The position numbers and the translations under genes are program-made. A model generated the notes under the pieces. The model saw nothing but the letters and a program-made list of their open reading frames with translations, searched no databases and had not been told where the DNA came from. A stretch of 64,000 bases of DNA from Beta vulgaris subsp. vulgaris (lineage: Eukaryota; Streptophyta; Magnoliopsida; Caryophyllales; Amaranthaceae), in NCBI RefSeq assembly GCF_026745355.1, contig NC_079208.1, positions 23,910,494 through 23,974,493 on the forward strand, written 5' to 3'. This document shows positions 11,286-21,905 of this stretch, one piece after another; within the stretch, counting starts at the first letter, position 1, and each line of letters starts with the position of its first letter.

Positions 11286-11310
11286 GGTTGTCGCTTGAAC
11301 CTTGAGCTCT

Positions 11311-11320
11311 TGATACCACT
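11311..11320 (-). other. Gypsy primer-binding site
   Basis: Minus-strand TGGTATCA (rc of 11311-11318) directly beside the 5' LTR edge, followed by AGAGCTC. It matches initiator tRNA-Met with a one-base offset, the usual primer for CRM-type and many other plant elements. Confidence 0.7.
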
Positions 11321-11906
11321 TGATGTGTAACTTAATTTCGATCACCACACTACACGAAATAAGTTGGGGTTTTATAAATTTAAGGACTTGGAATACTCAC
11401 AAGTTATTAAATTTATTGTCTTTAGATTAAGTTGGAACACTCACAACTTGAAACTAAAGGTTGTTTATGGCTTTATGAGAACACTCAATCACAAAACATA
11501 AACTAGTAATTAATACTCACAAGTCGCAAATAACAATATACCTTAATCTTAGTCTGCCTTTTATTGATATGAACGTGCTCTTTATATAGTGTACACTTCT
11601 CCTAATTCAACTATGATTAGCTACTTCTATCTACTAGAAAAACATAATCCTACTCTACTTTGGTTTAGAACATAAAATATAAACTCATCCTATAATTATT
11701 ATTATTCCTATTCCTAATAGAACTTTGATAAATAATCCCATGCTCATGCTATGACGGTGCTTCCAGTAGTTACGCACGAAATGCAACATCGACCTTGCTC
11801 CATTCCTGGCCCATGGATTCTAAACAATCCAGCCCCACGCACTTCCTCGTCCTGCTGGCACAACATTAGTTCTTTTTCTTCGAAGCTTAAATTTGCTTCC
11901 TGATCA
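11321..11906 (-). repeat. 5' LTR of the gypsy element
   Basis: 586 bp, TGATCA...ACACATCA on the minus strand, near-identical to 6468-7054. The target copy CTTTA follows at 11907-11911. Because it is the 5' LTR, its internal integrase-tail reading is non-functional and only its promoter matters. Confidence 0.92.
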
Positions 11907-12276
11907 CTTTATTCGTCCGACCCAATGGCGGAGCAGTCTAAAATGCCACTCAAAAACAATTTAGAGAGCTGTTTAAGTCCTATACTAAAGTCCAATTAAT
12001 TATTGGTGATAGTTAATTTTATTTTGAGCCCAATCCTTTGAAAAGTCCAGTTAATTGTTTAATAATAATTAATTATTTTATTTAAATAAAATAAATATTT
12101 TGAAACGATATTTTTTTATATAGTTAAAATTATATTTTATCCAGTATAATCAGATTGTTAAAGGATCAAAGAAAATATTTTAAAACGCGTTTTAATAAAG
12201 GTGGCAAAGACACGTGAGGAGCCAGGTCAGTGCGCCTATCGCATGTGTGTATATTTAGGCACAGCTTCGTCCACTT

Positions 12277-12306
12277 GTGTCAGGTGCAATAATCTGCACC
12301 TGACAC
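12277..12306. promoter_or_regulatory. Perfect 12-bp palindrome next to G-boxes
   Basis: GTGTCAGGTGCA (12277-12288) and its exact reverse complement (12295-12306) flank a six-base loop. A CACGTG G-box (ACACGTGG) overlaps its right edge, and a second one (ACACGTGAGG) lies near 12210. All are about 190-290 bases upstream of the TATA box at 12495, a spacing fit for a plant promoter. ACACGTGG is the core of abscisic-acid response elements; regulation by it here is inferred. Confidence 0.5.
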
Positions 12307-12494
12307 GTGGATTTCTGACTCGTACAGAGGCTTGCATCGAGTGCAATTCTCTACTCGAGACGTGACTTTTCTTTCTTATCTTTTTCAAAACGCGTACGAC
12401 GTGTACACTTTTTACTAGGCATGCCGCGTCATGCGCGTGACACTTCAGCCTGTGCCAGACGTAGTGAGCGCGTGAGGTGCAATATCGTTTTCCC

Positions 12495-12502
12495 TATAAA
12501 TA
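12495..12502 (+). promoter_or_regulatory. TATA box of repeat copy A
   Basis: TATAAATA preceded by CCC and followed by GGCATG, a strong plant TATA context. It lies downstream of the palindrome and the G-box motifs. Confidence 0.5.
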
Positions 12503-13451
12503 GGCATGATTTTCGTACAAATTTAAGTAGGGGTTTTTCGCATTAACACACTTCGAACTCGACGAATATATTACGAACCTCTCTACGAATTATAAAATTT
12601 TCCTACAAGACTCATACTTTCAAACACAAATACATTCAAATCTATATAATTTTAGACATTCAGATTTTCAGGCTTTACGATTTCTCATCCTGAAGGTTGT
12701 CAATCTCGTAGACCCAAGCCACGATATAATCCTAAGGGTCCTTAAATAAGTTCTCTATTTTTATATTGAAATTACTAACTTTTATTTTATGTTATAGATC
12801 TCTAATATAAAAATCGTGCTTGTGTACATTCTAATCCCTTTTTTATACTTCATTTTATATTCTTATTATTATTATTCATATCTATGCATATTATCTGTTT
12901 GCCTGATTGTTCTATGTATGTTTTATTGTTTTTATCACCCACATGTTATTTTTGTTAATCGAATCCCTAAAGAACTATTCTAATATTAATCAGATTAATT
13001 TGGACAACCTGCTAGGTTCCCTATAAATTGATTGCATAATAACATATAACTCATAAATAGTCTTTTTATGTGTTTCTTGAACCAACCTAGACTAATAATT
13101 TTTCGGGTGCTTAAAACGTTATTTGGATATTGCTTACACATTTACATATAAATCGATATTTAGTAGAAGCCAGTAATGGACAACATGGTTCCTAACTGTA
13201 TTGTACCATCACCCCCCGAACTCAATCTTTGGTTCATTTTGACCATCTATGGAGTCTAGACAGCGAAATCTACATTTGGTAGGTCCCTAATTTATCTCAA
13301 CAGTTTTCCAATATCCAATTAGGTTTATAAATCTTCCTTTAAAGACTTCTTGGCGACTTCAAAACGTTTTCAATACAAAAACCTTTACAGTGGGATAGTC
13401 AAATACCAATATGCGCTCATCCCGCGTAGGCAAAATAAAAACACACCTACA

Positions 13452-14000
13452 TTTAGTATCTCAGCAATCTTATTTTCATTTTGACAAAACTGAAGTTGAA
13501 TCAAACCTTTTTCCACATTTTCTTTTATAAAGTGATGTCTGATATGTATATGCTTAACTCTTGAATTATGCACTAGATCTTTTGAAATAATAATAGCACT
13601 TGTATTATCATAATAAGTAGGAATACAATTAAAGTTTAGTCCATAGTCACAACGTTGTTGTTTTATCTAAAGCATTTGAGAGCAATATATACAGCATCAG
13701 CTACATATTCCACTTTAACAGTGGATAAAGCAATTGAGTTTTGTTTCTTGGTGATCCAAGAAACTAAGAAATCGAACTATACTCAAGGTAATTTTCCTAT
13801 TTACAAGATCTCCAGCATAGTCAACATCAACATATTCTCTTAACTCAAATGTGTCACTTCTTGGATAGAAAAGTCAAAGATCATTTGTTCCTTTGAGATA
13901 TCTAAGAATTCTCTTTACTACTGTTAGATGAGACTCCTTAGAATTTGCTTGAATTCTAGCACACAAACCAACATTTTAAGTTATGTTTAGATGACTAGCA
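13452..14000 (-). pseudogene. pol: Copia RNase H remnant
   Basis: The minus strand shows a degraded RNase H end: HNSRVKHIHIRHHFIKENV, then VEKGLIQLQFCQNENKIAEI. This is the C-terminal helix region before the usual stop. Upstream (13650-13950) fragments with the AEAEYVADAV-type region can be followed only across frameshifts. It joins repeat copy A at 13451/13452, so the terminal residues and the 3' non-coding part are lost. Confidence 0.7.
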
Positions 14001-14128
14001 GTTAGATGTAAAGAGAACCAATCATGCCTCTATATTTTGTTTGATCGACACTTGTTCATATGGAATCTTCATCTAATCTAGTTGAAGTTTCCATGGGAGT
14101 GTGATTAATCTTCCAAGGCCATATTTCA

Positions 14129-14880
14129 TTAGCAGTTCCTTTTGTATTTTTGTTGGCGAATAATTATTCCTCTTTCAGTTTGCTTAATTTGTAACCCAAG
14201 AAAGAAATTTACCATCAAGCTCATTTCGAAATTACTCATAAGCTTAGAGAATTCTTTGCATACTGGCTCGTTAGTAGCCCCAAAGATAATGTCATCAATA
14301 TATAATTGAACAAGAAGTATATCAGTTCCTTTCAATTTTAGAAATAAAGTTTTATCAATTTTTTCTCTTTTGAAATTGTTTTCTAAAAGGAACTTAGATA
14401 ATCTCTCATACCATAACCTTGGTGCTTGCTTTAACCCATTAAGAGCCTTGTCAAGCTTGTAGACATGGTTCGAGAAATCATTATTTTCAAATTCAGGGGG
14501 TTGTTCAACATATACATCTTCATTCAAATAGTCATTGAGGAATGCTCAATTGACATCCATTTGATACAACTTAAATCTCATATATGCAGCAAATGCAATT
14601 ACTATTATAACGACCTCAAGTCTAGCAACAAGAGAAAAGGTTTCTTCACGGTCAATTCCTTCTTGTTGATTCTAAACTTTTACTACAAGTCTATATTTTT
14701 TCCTTACAATATTTCATACTCATCTAGTTTGTTTCTAAACACCCATTATAATCCTCTCACTTTTTGTTGTTTAGAATATGGAAGTAAATGACATACCTTG
14801 TTTTTCTTTAACTCGTTTAAGTCATCTTGCATAGCAGTATTCTAATCAGAATTAGTTAAAGCTTCTTTATGATTTCTTGG
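14129..14880 (-). pseudogene. pol: Copia reverse transcriptase remnant
   Basis: An open piece of 132 codons (14527-14129) holds DVYVEQPPEFENNDF, a VYKLDKALNGLKQAPRLWYE segment and the catalytic LVQLYIDDIIFGATN, so the copia YxDD motif survives as YIDD. The upstream RT fingers at 14530-14880 are recognisable only across frameshifts. The RT end at 13900-14129 has decayed. It is part of the old copia element. Confidence 0.82.
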
Positions 14881-15657
14881 TTCCATCATTGATAGGAACG
14901 CAAGAAATGCACAAAAATTCCTTAACTGAGATCTAGTTTGCGTACCTTTGGATATATCATTTATTATGAGTTCCAGTGGATGTAATTTTTGTTGTCTCCA
15001 GAGTTTTAGTTGAAATTCTCTTACAGGAACATGTTGTTCCTCTTGAATTTCTTGAGAAGATGATGCGCCTTGGTCATTTGTTCCTCTTTTAGCCATTGTT
15101 GAATCAGTTCCTTCAACATTTTCGTTTTTACTAGGAACAGGAATAATTCCATCATCTTGAGGAAAAGGAACAGCATTGTTAAGAAGATTTTCTTCTTCTT
15201 CGTTCCTTTCCTCTTTCATTCCTTCTTCATCCTCAATTGAATTTGCATCTATTTCATTTAGTCGATCCAAGCCTATTTCAAAATCATCAACCTGCTTGCT
15301 TGGATTAAAATTTTCAAATTCATCAAAGATAATATGTACACTTTCTTCAACACATTGTAAACTCTATATGCCTTGCTGGGTCAGGAATATCCTAGAAATA
15401 TTCCTTCATCGCTCCTTCCATCAAATTTCTTAAAAGATTATCTTTCCCATTATTATGAACAAAACATTTACAACCAAATGTTCTGAAATATGCAATATTG
15501 GATTCTTACCAAAATAAAGTTTGTAAGGAGTTTTATTAATGATAGGTCTCATCATGTCACGAATCATTATGTGACAAGCAGTATTAACAGCCTCGACCTA
15601 AAAGTGCCTTGGACGTTCACTATCTATTAACATAGTCCTAGCAATTTCCTCCAAAGT
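14842..15657 (-). pseudogene. pol: Copia integrase end and integrase-RT linker
   Basis: The open segment 15270-14842 is an acidic linker (EDEEGMKEERNEEEENLLN) ending in FLAFLSMMEPRNHKEAL, the standard lead-in to copia RT. 15270-15657 holds the integrase C-terminal part in broken frames, with a DRLNEIDANSIEDEE transition. At 15657 the integrase is interrupted by the 406-bp insert. Confidence 0.7.
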
Positions 15658-16063
15658 AGACCTAGTTATTGGATAGGGTAGCCTAATGGCTAAAGGGTTA
15701 GGGTTAAATTTAAAGGGCTTTTATTAGACAGGATTTTATTGGATAAGGTCATTATTAGACAAGGCTATTATAAGGCCAATAAAGAAACCCAATAATTTTG
15801 AAAAATAAAATAGGTTTTGTAAAAACAATTAGATATTCAGATTCACATTCATTTAAACTCACTTTTGGCTCTCTTTTGTTCCTTGTTTTTCTTGCTCTTT
15901 TGTCGGCCCACCCATTATCGACCCGCTATCGGCCCACTATCCATTTGGCGAGACTCGCTAACGGCACTTTATGAGGCGACCCTCTTATGACCCGACCCAC
16001 TTAATTCCGACCCGCATTGACCCTGACCCTGACCCGACCCGCCTAATAACCAACTCTACTCTG
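15658..16063. mobile_element. Unclassified ~406-bp insertion in copia integrase
   Basis: The integrase reading (ERKNRT on the right, then EEIARTMLIDSERPR on the left) becomes continuous if this block is removed. AAGT occurs at both edges (15654-15657 and 16064-16067), as expected for a short target duplication. The block has GGGTTAGGGTT and several GACCCGACCC repeats, and its ends are weakly inverted (GTAGAC/GTAGAG, then TTATT). It has no TG..CA ends, no poly-A and no known TIR. Class unknown. Confidence 0.6.
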
Positions 16064-16493
16064 AAGTCCTATTTTTCCTTTCTACAACACCTTTTTTTAT
16101 TGTGATGTCCTACGTGCAGAAAAACTGTGATTTATGCCATTATATCTACTAAAGTCATCAAACTTATAATTTTTAAACTCTTTACCATGATCAGATCTAA
16201 TATGCATTAATTTGTGAGCACTCAAATTTTGAACTCTCTATGCAAGGACAAGGAACTCATTATAAGTCTCATCCTTACTAGAAAGAAAAAAAACCCAAGT
16301 GTATGTTGAGTAGTCATCAACAATAACTAGCACATACCTCTTACCACTTCTGCTTTGAATCATCATAGAGCCACACAAATCGATGTGAATTAATTCTAAT
16401 GGATTTGTGGTGCTCACAACAATTTTAGATCTGAAAGAGAATCTAATGTGTTTTTCCTTTGGCACACGCATCACAAACTTGATCAATGTGAAA
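16064..16493 (-). pseudogene. pol: Copia integrase core remnant
   Basis: The open piece 16486-16238 reads PLELIHIDLCGSMMIQSRSG, then KRYVLVIVDDYSTYTWVFFL. This holds the first catalytic Asp (HIDLCG) and the second-Asp-side strand (VDDYSTY). The GVVERKN region with the catalytic Glu follows toward 16070 in other frames. The CCHH-type zinc end upstream is degraded. Confidence 0.8.
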
Positions 16494-17090
16494 TTATATA
16501 GATGGTAATCTCAAAACAAGATCTTTTGATCGAAGTAATCTTGCATGACCAAAGTGTTTATGCCATAAGAGATGATCATCCTTAATAACATTAAGGTATG
16601 TCAAGTTATTTTTAGGAACAAGATTAAGATCTACAATATATGTGTTTCTTTTCCTTGTTCCTTCCAAGACAACATTCTTAGAGTTATTGTTAACGATCAA
16701 GCATATTTTCACTATTAAATTTAACTACATTTTCCTTGTCGCGGAATTGGGAAATACTTAAGAGATTATGCTTTAAACCTTCAACTAAAAAAACATTATT
16801 AATGGAATGTGATGGTGACTTACCAACTTTACCCATGGCAATTATGTTACCTTTCTTGTTGTCATCGAATGTCACACTTCCACCTTTGTAGGTTGAGAGT
16901 GAGAGAAATTAGATTTGTCTCTTTTCATATGCTTATAACAACTACTATCAAGATATCAAGTGTTGTTCCCCCACCTCCAACCTGCAAAAATCAACTAGTT
17001 GTTAGTTGTAGGAACCCCTTCTTTCTTGGATTCTTGTTCTTGACTAGCATTAGTTTTTGTAACCCATTTCATGTTGCTTAATTTCACATT
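16494..17090 (-). pseudogene. pol: Copia protease and pre-integrase remnant
   Basis: 16875-16690 reads MTFDDNKKGNIIAMGKVGKS, then INNVFLVEGLKHNLLSISQF, the copia protease C-terminal half. 16712-16494 reads DDHLLWHKHFGHARLLRSKD, the GAG-pre-integrase motif with its zinc-binding HxxxxH. The protease active-site Asp region (toward 17080) is partly readable. The two pieces overlap by a frameshift. Confidence 0.78.
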
Positions 17091-17830
17091 CTTGTCAATC
17101 ATACTAGTTCTTAGTTGACATTGAGTTATATAATGACCTATCTTTCCATAGTCTATAAAAATTTTGTCACTAGGTAGGTCAACATATTTCTCAGGCTTGT
17201 TCCTTTTATGTGGTTTTTAAGCCAAAACCTTCATTTCTTTTAGTTTGTGGTCCCTCAATCCACTTAGGAACATCTATCATTTTGCCTTTTTTCCTTGCAA
17301 TTGCAAGTTTCTTCTTGAGATTATAGATATGTTACTTTAAAACAATTTTATCTTTATTCAAGTTTTGAATCTTAGATATGTAACCTTTCAAAGGGGTTGA
17401 TCTTATATCAAAAGAACATAGAACAGGGACAAATTCTTTTAGATGAGAGATTTCGAAATTAATTAGATAATTCTAAATTTTAACACTATCATATAGTTCT
17501 TTAAGTTCTTATCAAATAAATCAAAGAACCTACTTTCAACATTCGTTCTCATTTTTCTTAAGTCATTCTATTATGTTCTTTACAAACTTTAACAGCTTTT
17601 TCAGTTTGTTCACGCTTTTCACGTTCATCTCTACATTCAAGAATTGCATCATAAATTTCAGTCCTAGTTTTTCCATCTAATTTTGATTCAAGTATATCTT
17701 GGTTTACTTCAACATTTTATTCATCTCCCTTTATGTCGGTGTTTTTCATGAGGCAAACATTTGCAGTTTCTTCATTTTGTTGTTCCTCTTCTTCTTCAGT
17801 CTCTGAATCTCCCCAAGTTGCTATCATAGT
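17091..17830 (-). pseudogene. gag: Copia Gag C-terminal remnant
   Basis: Minus-strand sequence matches the left-edge part of element A and the second half of the Gag at 58027-59742, but in several frames. Landmarks are the linker before the second zinc knuckle, a CRDEREKREQTE-like stretch near 17600 and the GDSETEEEE stretch near 17800. It stops abruptly at 17830 where the SIRE-like LTR begins. Confidence 0.65.
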
Positions 17831-18946
17831 TGTTATCCTAGTATGAACACTAGACTAACTACAAGAGGGGGGGTGAATTGTAGTTGAGGAGAAATTTTCA
17901 ACTTTGTAATGCGGAATCAAAACAAACTCGAAATTAGAAAGAGAGAAGCACACGAGATTTTTACAAGGAAAACTTCCTAGGCCCAATAGGAAGAAAAACC
18001 TTGACCACGAGGGATTTTGACTCAAACTCTCTTTAATATACTAGGCCAAAAGACTCTCTTTTGTACAACCTAATATTGGACCTTCTCTGTTCCTCTAGGA
18101 ACTTATTCCCCAGTCACCTTGTTCCCCCTGAACACGTGACTTTTCTCTCTTGACTTCACTCGAAGTCTTCTCTCTTCTCTTTCTCTTTCTCTTTCTCTTG
18201 AATACAAGAATATTCTCTTAATTTTCTCTCACCCACACACTTTGAATATTACAATAATGAGTATGTTGAATGAAGAAGAAATTGTAGGAAAAAATTTCTA
18301 AGTAATGATAGACTTTTTTCGCTTGAAAGTTCTCAAGTTTTTCTTCAAATAATTTCTTCTTATATAGCTGCTGCAAATCTTCTTTTACTGGTCATGTTGT
18401 GCTCCATGTTCTCTTCAAATTGCACAAGTGGAGTAATGAAGATCATGGCTTGATTTTGTTGCACTTCCTCCACTCTTCTTGCAATGGAAAATAAACTTCC
18501 CACTACTTTCTGTTAGTGGTCTAATCTTCCAGCAAGTAATGCGCAGGTGGAGGAGTTAGTTGGAGAGCTTTAAGGATTTAGTTCCACTTTGTATGCCACA
18601 CCATTGGAGTTTGTTGGAGATATTCAAGGATCATCTCCATGCTTTTCTCCGCGCTACTTTCATTTGTTTTTCAAACAATTGCAACAGCACAAAATATCTA
18701 ATAACTTAAAGAATCTTTTATTCAAAGATTCTAAGTTATTAGAATATTAAACATACCTTATAATAAAGATTCAAAGTGTATAAATTAAATATCTTGACTT
18801 AGATTAAATAATTAATCTTTCTCCACAAGATATAAATGCAAATTTGAACATTACATTATTTTTGGTATTTTATATTTTTCGCAAAATAAGACTATATAGT
18901 AAAATTAACCTAAGTATTTGGCATCATCAAAACATGAAATACAACA
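17831..18946 (-). repeat. 3' LTR of copia element B
   Basis: 1116 bp. On the minus strand it begins TGTTGTATTTCATG at 18946 after a polypurine tract and ends TAGGATAACA at 17831. It contains a TATATAAG motif (near 18360), CTTTCT-type pyrimidine microsatellite (18170-18200) and the G-run hairpin (17858-17884). It keeps a ~185-bp block missing from the 5' LTR. Confidence 0.92.
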
Positions 18947-18948
18947 AT

Positions 18949-18962
18949 ATTCCCCCTTTTTG
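18949..18962 (-). other. Polypurine tract of element B
   Basis: Minus-strand AAAAAGGGGGAAT lies just before the 3' LTR. It would prime plus-strand DNA synthesis and confirms minus orientation. Confidence 0.7.
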
Positions 18963-19559
18963 ATGATGGCAAACATAAGGCATATAAAACAATAAAATAA
19001 CTAAAGCAAAAGAATCAAGAGTTAAAGTCTTTAAAACAAAACTAACAAATAACTAAGAAAATAAATGAAACACTAAACTAACAAAAAACTAAAACTAAAT
19101 TAACATAAATCAGTTTTGACAAAGAAAAATCCAAAAATCATCACCTAGAACCGAAGAGAACTAGAATTGATTTTTATGTGCCATTCTACTTTCTTCCCCC
19201 TTTTGTCATCATCAAAAACAAACAATAAGGGCCCAACAATACTCTAAGAGTGCCTCATGTACAACAATGTCAATGCGGAGTAGCTCAAACACGCATCTAA
19301 TAATACTAGCCATCCTAACATTATCATGAGCATATTAAGATAAGATTAAATCACATAGTCATGAAAAAGGACCAACTGAGTTCAAGATGAAAATAAAAAA
19401 AAGGAGAAAAGAGCACAAAGTAAGAAAAGAAAAGATATAAACCAAAATATTTTATCACCGAAGAGGATGGGTGATAAAAGAGAGTAACAACTAGTCACCA
19501 TTATTTTAGTACAAACCAACCAAAAGAAATTGTTTCATCAGATTAATGAGGGAAGGGGA

Positions 19560-20958
19560 TTAGGGATTGGAGGGCTTAGAAGGCTTGGGACGAACAAGGG
19601 AAGCACCGACCACAGAATCAATCTTCTCCCGAATAGCTGATTCTCCCTTCTGCACACTTGAGAGGATATGCTCCTGCTGAAGATCAACACGGGCAACTCT
19701 TGCTTCAAGACCCTGGACTCTGTTATGAAGAAGAAATAGAGACTCCTGAATTGTATGCAGTATACCATGAAGACCAGTGGTGGAGAGAAGAGGAAAATCT
19801 ACTGTCCTCGATCCTGAAGGAGCTTGATCCTCCTCAAGATCAAGATTAATATGAACTGCCCCCTGACTCTGTTCCTTGGGAGCCTTGGTCTTAGCAATTC
19901 TCTGACTCTTACGCACAGACTTAGGTCCTTCAGCACTGACCTCCTCCTCTAACTTCTGCTTTACCCCAATTTCAATCTTCCCTTTAGTTTCTGCGACCTC
20001 AAATTCTAACATCCCACCTTGTACCCTGAGAGACAGCCTGGATAAGGTCTCCTTGGTCAAATAGTTATCAGGTTCGAGATCAAAAGAGGTACTGGAAGGG
20101 AGTTTTATGTTATTCTACTTGAGGATAACAGAAACCAAATTAGCATACCCCACCTTAGTGTTGTGGGAGATATAGTAGGAAATGTGAGAAATCATTAAAG
20201 AGGAAATTTTATTTTTATGTTCTTAGCAAGGCAAAACATCAAGGAAAGGTCCATGAGGTTTGCTTGAGTCCACTTGGAAGTCCTTGGCAGAATAAAGCGC
20301 CAAACTACGTGAAACAAAAATTTGTGAAAAGGAGAGAGATCTTTCTGATCTAGGGACTGGTCAGACTCCTTACCCCCAAAGTAACTCAAAACAGTAGCGT
20401 TTGAAGCCCCATTAACATTTAACTTAGCCCGACCCTTCACATATTCCTTGTACCCCTCATTAGGTACATCAAACCATTCCCCTAAGAATTTTGCATTGAA
20501 TTTAACCAATTTCCAGCGACAACACTTATGCATAAACCCTCGGTATTTTCAAACTTAGCAACAAACTCACTCATTTCACTCTCATAAAGACCTTCATCAA
20601 AACTCAAAACTTTGACCCATTTTTGAAACTTAACAAGATCAAGAAACTGATTCCACTTAATTTTCTTGCACCAGGTGAAATCGACACAAAACCCAATGAT
20701 ATACTTAGAGGATTATGATTTCTTACCCCTTTTCGTAGGTACCAAGATTTCTTTTTCTTGCTCTGTTTCAGCATCATCTAGATCTTCTTCTTTCTTTGGA
20801 GAAAGCACTTCATTTTCAGTCGAATTTGCTTGAGAACCCAGAGAATCTTCATTTGAGTTGGAAGATTCATTCTCGCTTTCGTTATAATCAACCAGGGGTG
20901 AAGCTTTTTCAGCCGGAAAACTTTTGGTATCTTCGGAGGTTTTTCTTTTGGGAGCCAT
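19560..20958 (-). pseudogene. Envelope-like gene downstream of pol (element B)
   Basis: The frame opens MAPKRKTSEDTKSFPAEK at 20958. It is very acidic to about residue 75, then basic (KRGKKS) before a TAA that replaces a Lys codon seen in the copy at 61850-63176. In later frames it shows LVKFNAKFLGEWFDV, EYVKGRAKLNV, DLSPFHKFLFHVVWRFILPR, and QANLMDLSLMFCLAKNIKI. It ends with a coiled-coil-like piece (GLHGILHTIQESLFLLHNR, residues with heptad Leu) and PKPSKPSNP. The central block resembles the domain of plant SIRE/Ogre envelope-like proteins (putative plant transposon protein domain). No signal peptide or clear fusion peptide is seen. One stop and at least two frameshifts disable it. Confidence 0.75.
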
Positions 20959-21283
20959 TTAGGGTTTTAGGTGAGGAAGATGAAGATGGCAGAGTTGTGG
21001 AGAGAGAGAGTGAGAGGTGGTTTTGCAGAGGTAATGGTTTTGGGATAAATGGGTTTCGGTGCCGTGTAAATTTTGTTTTGATTTGATGTGTTTTTATTTT
21101 GGGGTTTAATTTATGGGAATTGTGAGGAGGAATTAAATGTGGCTTTTCCCTTCCTTCATTAAATCCGGTGAATGATTTTAGTTTTAAGTTTTTACATGAA
21201 CGTTGGTGAAACGTTGCAAAAAAAAAAATTGTGGGGGATGAATGAAAGATGATAATAAATGGAAGAAGAAGAAAATAAAACAA

Positions 21284-21539
21284 AATAATATTTACGTGAA
21301 GAGAAAGAACGGAGTAGCAACTGTGAACTCATGCATGTAACATGTTCAATCTATATGTACAACAACCTTTCTATTTTTACTCAAGTATATGCATGGACAA
21401 TAAGGGGAGTATTATGAAGACTAATGTGAGTCCTTTACAATGACTGTACAATGAGTGATGAAAATCACACAATGTTGCTGGCCACTTAGTGTCATCTTAT
21501 AACTAAGGGTTTTATTAGAAGTAGCACACTCAATGAATT
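21284..21539. other. Non-coding spacer between pol and envelope-like gene
   Basis: AT-rich, with no open frame of note. The corresponding spacer in element D is 63180-63700. Both contain a GGGGARTATTATGA motif (near 21400 and 63580), a minus-strand pyrimidine tract that may be a second, internal polypurine tract region. Function unknown. Confidence 0.4.
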
Positions 21540-21905
21540 CTAATCATCCTTGGCTCTAAGCGAATTTTCTCGAATTTTTCTCTAGGAAGTTGTTTAGACA
21601 AAAAGTCAGCTATTTGATTTTATGTTGGACAAAATTCAAGTTTGACAAGACCTATTTCTACATTATCCTTAAGGAAATGATATCTAATGAGAATATGCTT
21701 GACCCATGAATGATGAACTGGATCCTTAAAGATAGAAATAGCACTAGTATTAACACATTAGATAGGAACACACTTAAACTTAATGCCAAAATCTCTTACT
21801 TGTTGCTTGATCCAAAAGGACCTGTGAACCGCATGTAGCAGCAGTCACATACTCTGCCTCTGGTGTGAATAAGGCAGCAATATTTTGCTTCTTTGAGCTC
21901 TAAGA
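21540..21905 (-). pseudogene. pol: Copia RNase H of element B
   Basis: The minus strand reads SSKKQNIAALFTPEAEYVTA, a DFGIKFKCVPI segment, HHSWVKHILIRYHFLKDNVE and QIADFLSK. These are the copia RNase H landmarks, with stops at several codons. It follows directly on the integrase-RT linker: about 2 kb encoding all of RT appears deleted at about 21905. Confidence 0.78.

Larger units (their letters stand above)
6468..11906 (-). mobile_element. Complete Ty3/gypsy element, CRM-like chromovirus candidate
   Basis: Two LTRs of 587 and 586 bp bound the element, each TGAT...ATCA, and CTTTA occurs on both sides (6463-6467 and 11907-11911) as target-site duplication. Domain order on the minus strand is Gag, protease, reverse transcriptase, RNase H, integrase, which is the gypsy order. 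By eye the LTRs differ at about four bases and one indel, so insertion was recent. The pol frame ends at 6892, about 54 codons inside the 3' LTR. That arrangement is known from group-A centromeric retrotransposons (CRM), so a CRM assignment is plausible but unproven. At least three frameshifts and two stop codons disable the coding region. Confidence 0.93.
11907..13451 (+). repeat. Repeat copy A (LTR or leader of an unclassified element)
   Basis: No coding frame is supported. The last ~760 bases (about 12690-13451) recur inverted at 55962-56720, with matching blocks such as ATGCGCTCATCCC with GGCAAAATAAA, TCGGGG/GAACTCAATCTTTGGTTCA and GGTTGTCAATCTCG. Both copies end at the same point (CCTACA at 13451; TGCAGG at 55962), which suggests a true element end. 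A TATA box at 12495 and short inverted repeats upstream suggest an LTR with promoter. The left part may continue at 5451-6467 across the gypsy insertion. Confidence 0.6.
13452..17830 (-). mobile_element. Old Ty1/copia element, main part (continues at 39525)
   Basis: Minus-strand copia domains run right to left: gag C-terminal part (17825-17090), protease and pre-integrase (to 16494), integrase (16490-15270, with a 406-bp insert), linker, RT (14880-14129) and RNase H (to 13452). No LTR remains at either end. The gag sequence stops at 17830, exactly at the LTR of the younger SIRE-like element, and resumes at 39525. This proves the younger element jumped into this one. Many stops and shifts make it the oldest layer of the nest. 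Confidence 0.85.

Noticed and set aside
20796..21283. Frames on both strands over the start of the envelope-like gene
   Set aside because: The plus-strand frame is antisense to MAPKR...; the minus-strand one extends into untranslated sequence without conserved residues in the element D copy.
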